DNA of 64,000 nt, from the NCBI GenBank assembly GCA_014843695.1, contig CM026390.1, positions 873,114-937,113 on the forward strand. Reading direction: 5' to 3'. The position numbers and the translations under genes are program-made. The notes under the pieces were generated by a model. It saw nothing but the letters and a program-made list of their open reading frames with translations. It made no database searches and was not told the origin of the DNA. This stretch comes from Archivesica marissinica (taxonomy: Eukaryota > Mollusca > Bivalvia > Venerida > Vesicomyidae). The first letter of the stretch is position 1; the number at the start of each line of letters is the position of its first letter. Below are positions 41,101 to 55,100 of this stretch, piece after piece.

Positions 41101-44100
41101 CAGTTGATGCACTCAGTCGCTAGTCATACAGTTGATGCACTCAGTCACAAGTCATACAGATGATGCAATCAGTCACAAGTCATACAGTTGATGCACTCAG
41201 TCGCTATTCATACATATGATGCACTCAGTCATAAGTCAAACAGATGATGCACACATTCACAAGTCATACAGATGATGTACTAAGTCACATGTCATACAGA
41301 TGATACACACAGTCACACGTCATACAGATGATACAAACAGTCACAAGACATACAGATTATGCACACAGTCACAAGTCATACAGATGATGAACTACTCAGT
41401 CACAAGTCATACAGATGATGCACTCAGTCACAAGTCACACACATGATGCACACATTCACAAGTCATACAGATGTTGCACTAAGTCACAAGTCATACTGAT
41501 GATGAACTCAGTTACTAGTCATACAGATGAGGCACACAGTCACAAGTTATAAAGATAATGTACATAACTGCAAATCATACAGACAATGCACTCAGTCACA
41601 AATCATACATATAATGTAAATAGTTGCAAGTCATACAGATCATGCACTCAGTCACAAGTCATACAGATGATGCACACAGTCGCAAGTCATACATATGATG
41701 CACTCCGTCACAAGTCATACAGATGATGCACTCAGTCACAAGTCATACAAATGAAGCACTCAGTCACAAGTCATACAGATGATGCACTCAGTCACAAGTC
41801 ATACAAACGAAGCACTCAGTCACAAGTCATACAGATGATGCACACTGTCAAAAGTCATACAGATCATGCACACAATCACAAGTCATACAGATCATGCACT
41901 CAGTGACAAGTCATACAGTTGATGCACTCAGTCGCAAGTCATACAGTTGATGCACTCAGTCACAAGTCATACAGTTGATGCACTCAGTCACAAGTCATAG
42001 AGTTGATGCACTCAGTCACAAGTCATACAGTTGATGCACTCAGTCGCTAGTCATACAGTTGATGCACTCAGTCACAAGTCATACAGTTGATGCACTCAGT
42101 CACAAGTCATACAGATGATGCACTCAGTCGCTAGTCATACAGTTGATGCACTCAGTCACAAGTCATACAGTTGATGCACTCAGTCACAAGTCATACAGTT
42201 GATGCACTCAGTCACAAGTCATACATTTGGTGCACTCAGTCGATAGTCAAACAGTTGATGCACTCAGTCACAAGTCGTACAGTTGATGCACTCAGTCGCT
42301 AGTCATACATATGATGCACTCTGTCACAAGTCATACAGTTGATGCACTCAGTCACAAGTCATACAAATGATGCACTCAGTCACAAGCCATACAGATGATG
42401 CACTCAGTCACAAGTCATACATATGATGCACTCTGTCGCTAGTCATACAGATGAAGCACTCAGTCACAAATCATACAGATGATGCACTCAGTCACAAGTC
42501 ATACAGATGATGCACTCAGTCACAAGTCATACAGATGATGAACTCAGTCGCTAGTCATTCAGATGATGCACTCAGTCACAAGTCATACAGATGATGCACT
42601 CAGTCACAAGTCACACACATGATGCACACATTCACAAGTCATACAGATGATGTACTAAGTCACAAGTCATACAGATGATGAACTCAGTCACAAGTCATAC
42701 AGATGATGCACTCAGTCACAAGTCATACATATGATGAACTCAGTCGCTAGTCATTCAGATGATGCACTCAGTCACAAGTCATACAGATGATGCACTCAGT
42801 CACAAGCCACACACATGATGCACACATTCACAAGTCATACATATGATGAACTCAGTCGCTAGTCATACAGATGATGCATTCAGTCACAAGTTATACCGAT
42901 AATGTACACAGCTGCAAATCATAGAGACCATGCACTCAGTCACAAGTCATACAGATAATGTACATAGTTGCAAGTCATACAGATGATGCACTGAGTCACA
43001 AAGCATACAGATGATGCACACAGTCGCAAGTCATACATATGATGCACTTCGTCACAAGTCATACAGATGATGCACTCAGTCGCAAGTCATACAGATGATG
43101 CACTCAGTCACATGTCATATAAATGAAGCACTCAGTCACAAGTCATACAGATGATGCACTCAGTCACAAGTCATACAAATGAAGCACTCAGTCACAAGTC
43201 ATACAGATGATACACACTGTCAAAAGTCATACAGATCATGCACACAGTCACAAGTCATACAGATCATGCACTCAGTTACAAGTCATACAGTTGATGCACT
43301 CAGTCGCAAGTCATACAGTTGATGCACTCAGTCACAAGTCATACAGTTGATGCACTCAGTCACAAGTCATAGAGTTGATGCACTCAGTCACAAGTCATAC
43401 AGTAGATGCACTCAGTCGCTAGTCATACAGTTGATGCACTCAGTCACAAGTCATACAGTTGATGCACTCAGTCACAAGTCATACAGTTGATGCACTCAGT
43501 CGCTAGTCATACAGTTGATGCACTCAGTCACAAGTCATACAGTTGATGCACTCAGTCACAAGTCATACAGTTGATGCACTCAGTCACAAGTCATACATTT
43601 GGTGCACTCAGTCGATAGTCATACATATGATGCACTCAGTCACAAGTCGTACAGTTGATGCACTCAGTCGCTAGTCATACATATGATGCACTCTGTCACA
43701 AGTCATACAGTTGATGCACTCAGTCACAAGTCATACAAATGATGCACTCAGTCACAAGCCATACAGATGATGCACTCAGTCACAAGTCATACAGATGATG
43801 CACTCAGTCACAAGCCATACAGATGATGCACTCAGTCACAAGTCATACAGTTGATGCACTCAGTCATAAGTCATACATATGATGCACTCAGTCATAAGTC
43901 ATACAGATGATGCACTCACTCACAAGTCATACAGATGATGCACTCAGTCACAAGTCACACACATGATGCACTCAGTCACAAGTCACACACATGATGCACT
44001 CTGTCACAAGTCACACACATGATGCACACATTCACAAGTCATACAGATGATGTACTAAGTCACAAGTCATACTGATGATGAACTCAGTCACAAGTCATAC

Positions 44101-47100
44101 AGATGATGTACTAAGTCACATGTCATACAGATGATGCACTCAGTCACAAGTCATAGAGTTGATGCACTCAGTCGCAAGTCATACAGTTGATGCACTCAGT
44201 CACAAGTCATACAATTGATGCACTCAGTCACAAGTCATACAGTTGATGCACTCAGTCACAAGTCATACAGTTGATGCGCTCAGTCGCTAGTCATACAGTT
44301 GATACACTCAGTCACAAGTCATACAGCTGATGCACTCAGTCACAAGTCATACAGATGATGCACTCAGTCACAAGTCATAAAGTTGATGCACTCAGTCGCA
44401 AGTCATACAGATGATGCACTCAGTCACAAGTCATACAATTAATGCACTCAGTCACAAGTCATACCGTTGATGCACTCAGTAACAAGTCATACAGTTGATG
44501 CACTCAGTCGCTAGTCATACAGTTGATGCACTCAGTCACAAGTCATACAGTTGATGCACTCAGTCACAAGTCATACAGTTGATGCACTCAGTCACAAGTC
44601 ATACAGATTATGCACTCAGTCACAAGCCATACAGATGATGCACTCAGTCACAAGTCATACAGTTGATGCACTCAGTCGCTATTCATACATATGATGCACT
44701 CAGTCATAAGTCAAACAGATGATGCACTCAGTCACAAGTCATACAGATGATGCACTCAGTCACAAGTCACACACATGATGCACTCAGTCACAAGTAACTC
44801 ACATGATGCACTCAGTAACAAGTCACACACATGATGCACACATTCACTAGTCATACAGATGATGTACTAAGTCACATGTCATACTGATGATGCACTCAGT
44901 CACAAATCATACAAATGAAGCACTCAGTCATATGTCATACAGATGATGCACACAGTCAAAAGTCATACAGATCATGCACACAGTCACAAGTCATACAGAT
45001 GATGCACTCAGTCACAAGTCATAGAGTTGATGCTCTCAGTCGCAAGTCATACAGTTGATGCACTCAGTCACAAGTCATACAGTTGATGCACTCAGTCACA
45101 AGTCATACAGTTGATGCACTCAGTCACAAGTCATACAGTTGATGCACTCATTCGCTAGTCATACAGTTGATGCACTCAGTCACAAATCATACAGATGATG
45201 CACTCAGTCACAAGTCATACATTTGATGCACTCAGTCGCTAGTAATACAGTTGATGCACTCAGTCACAAGTCATTCAGTTGATGCACTCAGTCGCTAGTC
45301 ATACATATGATGCACTCAGTCACAAGTCATACAGTTGATGCACTCAGTCGCTATTCATACAGTTGATGCACTCAGTCACATGTCATATAGATGATGCACT
45401 CAGTCACAAGCCATGCAGATGATGCACTCAGTCACAAGTCATTCAGTTGATGCACTCAGTTGCTAGTCATACATATGATGCACTCAGTCACAAGTCACAC
45501 ACATGATGCACTCAGTCACAAGTCACACACATGATGCCCACACTCACAAGTCATACAGATGATGTACTAAGTCACATGTCATACAGATGATGCACTCAGT
45601 CACAAGTCATACACTTGACGCACTCAGTCGCTATTCATACATATGATGCACTCAGTCATAAGTCAAACAGATGATGCACTCAGTCACAAGTCATACAGAT
45701 GATGCACTCAGTCACAAGTCAACTCACATGATGCACTCAGTCACAAGTCACACACATGATGCACACATTCACAAGTCATACAGATGATGTACTAAGTCAC
45801 ATGTCATACTGATGATGCACTCAGTCACAAGTCATACAAATGAAGCACTCAGTCACAAGTCAAACAGATGATGCACACAGTCAAAAGTCATACAGATCAT
45901 GCACACAGTCACAATTCATACAGATGATGCACTCAGTCACAAGTCATAGAGTTGATGCTCTCAGTCGCAAGTCATACCGTTGATGCACTCAGTCACAAGT
46001 CATACAGTTGATGCACTCAGTCACAAGTCATACAGTTGATGCACTCAGTCACAAGTCATACAGTTGATGCACTCATTCGCTAGTCATACAGTTGATGCAC
46101 TCAGTCACAAGTCATACAGATGATGCACTCAGTCACAAGTCATACATTTGATGCACTCAGTCGCTAGTCATACAGTTGATGCACTCAGTCACAAGTCATA
46201 CAGTTGATGCACTCAGTCGCTAGTCATACATATGATGCACTCAGTCACAAGTCATACAGTTGGTGCACTCAGTCCCTATTCATACAGTTGATGCACTCAG
46301 TCACAAGTCATACAGATGATGCACTCAGTCACAAGCCATACAGATGATGCACTCAGTCACAAGTCATTCAGTTGATGCACTCAGTTGCTAGTCATACATA
46401 TGATACACTCAGTCACAAGTCACACACATGATGCACTCAGTCACAAGTCACACACATGATGCCCACATTCACAAGTCATACAGATGATGTACTAAGTCAC
46501 ATGTCATACTGATGATGAACTCAGTCGCTAGTCATACAGATGATGCACTCTGTCACAAGTCATACAGATGATGCACATAGTCACACGTAATACAGATGAT
46601 GCACACAGTCACACGTCATACAGATGATGCACACAGTCACAAGTCATACAGATGATGCACACAGTCACAAGTCATACAGATGTTGCACTCAGTCACAAGT
46701 CATACATATGATACAAACAGTCACAAGTCATACAGATGATGTACTCAGTCACAAGTCATACAGATGATGTACTCAGTCTCAAGTCATACAGATGATGCAC
46801 TCAGTCACAAGTCATACAGATGATGCACACAGTCACAAGTCATACAGATGATGCACACAGTCACAAGTCATACAGATGATGTACTCAGTCTCAAGTCATA
46901 CAGATGATGTACACAGTCGCTAGTCATACATATGATGTACACAGTCACAAGTCATACATATGATGCACACATTCACAAGTCATACAGATGATGTACTAAG
47001 TCACAAGTCATACTAATGATGAACTCAATCGCTAGTCATACAGATGATGTACATAGCTGCAAGTCATACAGATCATGCACTCAGTCACAAGTCATATAGA

Positions 47101-48830
47101 TGATGCACTCAGTCACAAGTCACACACATGATGCACACATTCACAAGTCCTACAGATGATGTACTAAGTCACAAGTCATACTGATGATGCACACAGTCAC
47201 ACATCATACAGATGATGCACTCAGTCACAAGTCATACAAATGATGTACTCAGTCACAAGCCATACAGATGATGCACTCAGTCACAAGCCATACAGATGAT
47301 GCACTCAGTCACAAGCCATACAGATGATGCACTCAGTCGCTAGTCATACAGATGATGCATACAGTCGCTAGTCATACATTTGATGCACTCAGTCGCTAGA
47401 CATACATATGATGCACTCAGTCACAAGTCATACAGTTGATGCACTCAGTCGCTAGTCATACATATGATGCACTCAGTCACAAGTCATACAGATGATGCAC
47501 TCAGTCGCTAGTCATACAGATGATGCATACAGTCGCTAGTCATACAGATGATGTACTAAGTCACAAGTCATACTGATGACGAACTCAGTCGCTAGTCATA
47601 CAGATGATGCACTCAGTCACAAGTTATACAGATACTGTACATAGCTGCAAATCATACAGTTGATGCACTCAGTCGCTAGCCATACAGATGATGCATATAG
47701 TCGCTAGCCATACAGATGATGTACACAGTCTCTAGCCATACAGATGATGCACTCAGTCGCTAGCCATACAGAGGATGCATACAGTCCCTAGTCATACAGA
47801 TGATGCGTACAGTCGCTAGCCATAAAGATGATGTACACAGTCTCTAGCCATACAGATGATGCACTCAGTCGCTAGCCATACAGATGATGCATACAGTCGC
47901 TAGTCATACAGATGATGCACTCAGTCACAAGTCATACAGATGATGCACTCAGTCGCTAGTCATACAGATGATGCATACAGTCGCTAGCCATACAGATGAT
48001 GCACTCAGTCGCGAGCCATACAGATGATGCACTCAGTCGCTAGCCATACATATGATGCACTCAGTCACAAGTCATACAGATGATGCACTCAGTCGCTAGT
48101 CATACAGATGATGCATACAGTCGCTAGCCATACAGATTATGCATACAGTCGCTAGCCATACATATGATGCACTCAGTCGCTAGCCATACAGATGATGCAC
48201 TCAGTCGCTAGCCATACAGATGATGCACTCAGTCGCTAGCCATACATATGATGCACTCAGTCGCTAGCCATACAGATGATGCACTCAGTCGCTAGCCATA
48301 TAGATGATGCACTCAGTCGCTAGCCATACAGATGATGCATATAGTCGCTAGCCATACAGATGATGCACTTAGTCGCTAGTCATACAGATGATGTACACAG
48401 TCACAAGCCATACAGATGATGCACTTAGTCGCTAGTCATACAGATGATGTACACAGTCACAAGCCATACAGATGATGTACTAAGTCACAAACCATACAGA
48501 TACTGCACCCAGTCATAAGCCATACAGATGCTGCACCCAGTCACAAGCCATACAGATGCTGCACCCAGTCACAAGTCATACAGATGATGCACACAGTCGC
48601 TAGCCATACAGATGATGCAGACAGTCACAGATCATACAGATAATGCTCACAGTCGCAAATCAAACAGATAATGCACACAGTCACAAATCACACAGATAAT
48701 GCACAGTCGCAACTCATACAGATAATGCACACAGTCGCAACTCATACAGATAATGCACACAGTCACAAATCAAACAGATAATGCACACATTCGCAAATCA
48801 GAAGATAATGCACACAGTTTGAAAATAAAC
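38171..48830. repeat. 28-bp minisatellite array
   Basis: About 380 copies of a 28-bp unit with CATACAGATGATGCACTCAG and TCACAAGT; variants are TCGCTAGT, GTTGATGC, CATATGATG, and an older form with GTACATAGCTGCAAGT near the left end. Nested higher-order copies are visible at offsets of 588 bp (40146 and 40734), 1372 bp (42221 and 43593) and about 925 bp (45031 and 45956). The right end grades into TCGCTAGCCATACAGATG and then short diverged copies. Twenty-eight is not a multiple of three, so few frames are open. Confidence 0.96.
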
Positions 48831-49104
48831 AGATGATGCTTTTAAGCAACCCTATTTCTGCCATCAACTTTCCTACACTCGAAATGGATTTATTTGTGGT
48901 CAACATACCGCCGTCGAAAACGTATTTTTGCTCGATAATTATCGCGGAATATGCACGTGTCTATGTGTGTGCTATGACGAAGAGTCGTTATGGTTTCTAC
49001 TAAACTTCAACATTTCTAGGTAACATATTGCAGAAGCTGGAATCTGGCTAAGTCGGGATTTTCTACTTTGAGTGATAATCTTGTTTTCTTGCATCAAATA
49101 CTCG
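48831..49104. other. Unique intron sequence between two arrays
   Basis: About 270 bp of non-repetitive sequence. I looked for exons on both strands and saw no segment that matches the PKD module or keeps its phase. Nothing recognised. Confidence 0.55.
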
Positions 49105-52100
49105 GGCATGCATATAACACGGGCGGGCATGCATATAACCCGTGCGGGCATGTATATAACACGGGCGGGCTTGCATATAACCCGGGCGGGCATGCATATA
49201 ACGCGGGCGGGCATGCATATAACACGGACTGACATGCATATAACCCGGGCATGCATGCATATAACCCGGGCGGGAATGCATATAACCCGGGCGGGCATGC
49301 ATATAACACGGGTGGGTATGCATATAACACGGACTGATATGCATATAACCCGGGCATGCATGCATATAACCCGGGCGGGCATGCATATAACCAGGGCGGA
49401 CGTGGATATATCCCGTGCGGGCATGCATATATCCCGTGCGGGCATGCATATATCCCGTGCGGGCATGCATATATCCCGTGCGGACATGCATATAACAAGG
49501 ACTGACATGTATATATCCCGTGCGGGCATGCATATATCCCGTGCGGGCATGCATATAACAAGGACTGACATGCATATATCCCGTGCGGGTATGCATATAT
49601 CACGTGCGGGCATGCATATATCCCGTGCGGGCATGCATATATCCCGTGCGGGCATGCATATAACAAGGACTGACATGCATATATCACGTGCGGGCATGCA
49701 TATAACCCGGGCGGGTATGCATATAACAAGGACTGACATGCATATATCCCGTGCGGGCATGTATATAACACGGGCGGGCATGCATATAACCCGGGCGGGC
49801 ATGCATATAACGCGGGCGGGCATGCATATAACACGGACTGACATGCATATAACCCGGGCATGCATGCATATAACCCGGGCGGGAATGCATATAACCCGGG
49901 CGGGCATGCATATAACACGGGTGGGTATGCATATAACACGGACTGACATGCATATAACCCGGGCATGCATGCATATAACCCGGGCGGGCATGCATATAAC
50001 CAGGGCTGACGTGGATATATCCCGTGCGGGCATGCATATATCCGGTGCGGGCATGCATATATCCCGTGCGGGCATGCATATATCCCGTGCGGACATGCAT
50101 ATAACAAGGACTGACATGTATATATCCCGTGCGGGCATGCATATATCCCGTGCGGGCATGCATATAACAAGGACTGACATGCATATATCCCGTGCGGGCA
50201 TGCATATATCCCGTGCGGGCATGCATATAACAAGGACTGACATGCATATATCCCGTGCGGGCATGCATATATCCCGTGCGGGCATGCATATATCCCGTGT
50301 GGGCATGCATATAACCCGGGCGGGCATGCATATATCCCATGCGGACATGCATATATCCCGTGCGGGCATGCATATATCCCGTGCGGGCATGCATATATCC
50401 CGTGCGGGCATGCATATAACCCGTGCGGGCATGCATATATCCCGTGCGGGCAGTCATATAACCCGGGCGGACATGCATATATCCCGTGCGGGCATGCATA
50501 TATCCCGTGCGGGCATGCATATATCCCGTGCGGGCATGCATATAACCCGGGCGGACATGCATATATCCCGTGCGGGCATGCTTATAACCCGGGCGGGCAT
50601 GCATATAACAAGGACTGACATGCATATATCCCGTGCGGGCATGCATATATCCCGTGCGGGCATGCATATAACAAGGACTGACATGCATATATCCCGTGCG
50701 GGCATGCATATATCACGTGCGGGCATGCATATATCCCGTGCGGGCATGCATATAACAAGGACTGACATGCATATATCCCGTGCGGGCATGCATATATCCC
50801 GTGAGGACATGTATATATCCCGTGCGGGCATGCATATATCCCGTGTGGCATGCATATATCCCGTGAGGACATGTATATATCCCGTGCGGGCATGCATATA
50901 TCCCGTGCGGGCATGCATATATCCCGTGCGGATATGTATATATCCCGTGCGGGCATGCATATATCCCGTGAGGACATGCATATATCCCGTGAGGACATGT
51001 ATATATCCCGTGCGGGCATGCATATATCCCGTGAGGACATGTATATATCCCGTGCGGGCATGCATATATCCCGTGCGGGCATGCATATATCCCGTGCGGG
51101 CATGCATATAACAAGGACTGACATGCATATATCCCGTGCGGGCATGCATATATCCCGTGAGGACATGTATATATCCCGTGCTGGCATGCATATATCCCGT
51201 GAGGACATGTATATATCCCGTGCGGGCATGCATATATCCCGTGCGGGCATGCATATATCCCGTGCGGGCATGCATATAACAAGGACTGACATGCATATAT
51301 CCCGTGCGGGTATGCATATATCACGTGCGGGCATGCATATATCCCGTGCGGGCATGCATATATCACGTGCGGGCATGCATATATCCCGTGCGGGCATGCA
51401 TATAACAAGGACTGACATGCATATATCACGTGCGGGCATGCATATAACCCGGGCGGGTATGCATATAACAAGGACTGACATGCATATATCCCGTGCGGGC
51501 AAGCATATATCCCGTGCGGGCATGCATATATCCAGTGCGGGCATGCATATAACCCTGGCGGGCATGCATATATCCCGTGTGGACATGCATATATCCCGTG
51601 CGGGCATGCATATAACAAGGACTGACATGCATATATCCCGTGCGGGCATGCATATATCCCGTGCGGGCATGTATATATCCCGTGCGGGCATGCATATAAC
51701 CCTGGCGGGCATGCATATATCCCGTGTGGACATGCATATATCCCGGGCGGGCATGCATATAACCCGGGCGGGCATGCATATATCCCGTTCGGACATGCAT
51801 ATATCCCGAGCGGGCATGCATATAACCCGGGCAGGCATGCATATATCCCGTGCGGGCATGCATATATCCCGTGCGGACATGCATATATCCCGTGCGGGCA
51901 TGCATATATCCCGTGCGGACATGATATATCCCGTGCGGGCATGCATATATCCCGTGAGGTGTTGGGTGTTAGGGGTGTTGGTGTTGTGTTTCCCGTGCTG
52001 GCATGCATATATCCCGTGAGGACATGCATATATCCCGTGCGGGCATGCATATATCCCGTGCGGGCATGCATATATCCCGTGCGGGCATGCATATAACAAG

Positions 52101-55100
52101 GACTGACATGCATATATCCCGTGCGGGCATGCATATATCCCGTGCGGGCATGCATATATCCCGTGCGGGCATGCATATATCACGTGCGGGCATGCATATA
52201 TCCCGTGCGGGCATGCATATAACGGCGTGTTCGTGCGGGCATGCATATAGGGGGTGTTGGACATGCATATATCCCGTGCGGGCAAGCATATATCCCGTGC
52301 GGGCATGCATATATCCCGTGCGGGCATGCATATAACCCGGGCGGGCATGCATATATCCCGTGCGGGCATGCATATATCCCGTGCGGGCATGCATATAACG
52401 GCGACATGCATATATCCCGTGCGGGCATGCATATATCCCGTGCGGGCATGTATATATCCCGTGCGGGCATGCATATAACCCTGGCGGGCATGCATATATC
52501 CCGTGTGGACATGCATATATCCCGGGCGGGCATGCATATAACCCGGGCGGGCATGCATATATCCCGTTCGGACATGCATATATCCCGAGCGGGCATGCAT
52601 ATAACCCGGGCAGGCATGCATATATCCCGTGCGGGCATGCATATATCCCGTGCGGACATGCATATATCCCGTGCGGGCATGCATATATCCCGTGCGGACA
52701 TGCATATATCCCGTGCGGGCATGCATATATCCCGTGAGGACATGCATATAACCCGGCGGGCATGCATATATCCCGTGCGGACATGCATATATCCCGTGCG
52801 GGCATGCATATATCCCGGGCGGGCATGCATATATACCGTGCGGGCATGCATATAACCCCGGCGGGCATGCATATATCCCGTGCGGGCATGCATATAACCC
52901 GGGCGGACATGCATATATCCCGTGCGGGCATGCATATATCCCGTGCGGGCATGCATATATCCCGTGCGGGCATCCATATAACCCGGGGGACATGCATATA
53001 TCCCGTGCGGGCATGCATATATCCCGTGCGGGCATGCATATAACCCGTGCGGGCATGCATATAACCCGGGCGGGCATGCATATATCCCGTGCGGGCATGC
53101 ATATATCCCGTGCGGGCATGCATATATCCCGGGCGGGCATGCATATATCCCGTGTGGGCATGCATATAACCCGGGCGGGCATGCATATATCCCGTGCGGG
53201 CATGCATATATCCCGTGCGGGCATACATATATCCCGTGTGGGCATGCATATATACCGTGTGGGCATGCATATAACCCGGGCGGGCATGCATATATCCCGT
53301 GCGGGCAAGCATATATTCCGTGCGGGCATGCATATATCCCGTGCGGGTATGCATATAACAAGGACTGACATGCATATATCCCGAGCGGGCATGCATATAT
53401 CACGTGCGGGCATGCATATATCCCGTGCGGGAATGCATATAACAAGGACTGACATGCATATATCCCGTGCGGGCATGCATATATCCCGTGTGGGCATGCA
53501 TATAAACCTGGCGGGCATGCATATATCCCGTGTGGACATGCATATATCCCGAGCGGGCATGCATATATCTCGTGCGGGCATGCATATATATTCCGTGCGG
53601 GCATGGATATAACCCCGTGCGGGCATACATATATCCCGTGCGGGCAGTCATATAACCCGGGCGGACATGCATATATCCCGTGCGGGCATGCATATATACC
53701 GTGCGGGCATGCATATAACAAGGACTGACATGCATATATCCCGTGCGGGCATGCATATATCCCGTGCGGGCATGCATATATCCCGTGCGGGCATGCATAT
53801 AACAAGGACTGACATGCATATATCCCGTGCGGGCATGCATATATCCCGTGCGGGCATGCATATATCCCGTGCGGGCATGCATATAACCCGTGCGGGCATT
53901 CATATATCCCGTGCGGGCATGCATATATCCCGTGCGGACATGCATATAACAAGGACTGACATGCATATATCCCGTGCGGGCATGCATATATCCCGTGCGG
54001 GCATGCATATATCCCATGCGGGCATGCATATATCCCGTGCGGGCATGCATATAACCCGGGCGGGCATGCATATAACCAGGGCTGACGTGGATATATCCCG
54101 TGCGGGCATGCATATATCCGGTGCGGGCATGCATATATCCCGTGCGGGCATGCATATATCCCGTGCGGGCATGCATATAACAAGGACTGACATGCATATA
54201 TCCCGTGCGGGCATGCATATATCCCGTGTGGGCATGTATATAACCCGGGCGGGCATGCATATAACAAGGACTGACATGCATATATCCCGTGCGGGCATGT
54301 ATATAACCTGGGCGGGCATGCATATAACAAGGACTGACATGCATATATCCCGTGCGGGCATGCATATATCCCGTGCGGGCATGCATATATCCCGTGCGGG
54401 CATGCATATAACCCGGGCGGACATGCATATATCCCGTTCGGACATGCATATATGCCGAGCGGGCATGCATATAACCCGGGCAGGCATGCATATATCCCGT
54501 GCGGGCATGCATATATCCCGTGCGGACATGCATATATCCCGTGCGGGCATGCATATATCCCGTGCGGGCATGCATATAACCCCGTGCGGGCATGCATATA
54601 TCCCGTGCGGGCATGCATATAACCCGGGCGGACATGCATATATCCCGTGCGGGCATGCATATATCCCGTGCGGGCATGCATATATCCCGTGCGGGCATCC
54701 ATATAACCCGGGCGGACATGCATATATCCCGTGCGGGCATGCATATATCCCGTGCGGGCATGCATATAACCCCGTGCGGGCATGCATATAACCCGGGCGG
54801 GCATGCATATATCCCGTGCGGGCATGCATATATCCCGTGCGGGCATGCATATATCCCGGGCGGGCATGCATATATCCCGTGTGGGCATGCATATAACCCG
54901 GGCGGGCATGCATATATCCCGTGCGGGCATGCATATATCCCGTGCGGGCATACATATATCCCGTGTGGGCATGCATATATACCGTGTGGGCATGCATATA
55001 ACCCGGGCGGGCATGCATATATCCCGTGCGGGCAAGCATATATTCCGTGCGGGCATGCATATATCCCGTGCGGGTATGCATATAACAAGGACTGACATGC

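Noticed and set aside
38171..48830. CRISPR-like array (regular short repeats)
   Set aside because: The units are directly tandem without unique spacers, in a genome with introns.
48972..51111. Long frames encoding repeated MHISRAG-like and ARDICMP-like peptides
   Set aside because: By-product of the 21-bp (seven-codon) unit; open on both strands with no unique domain.
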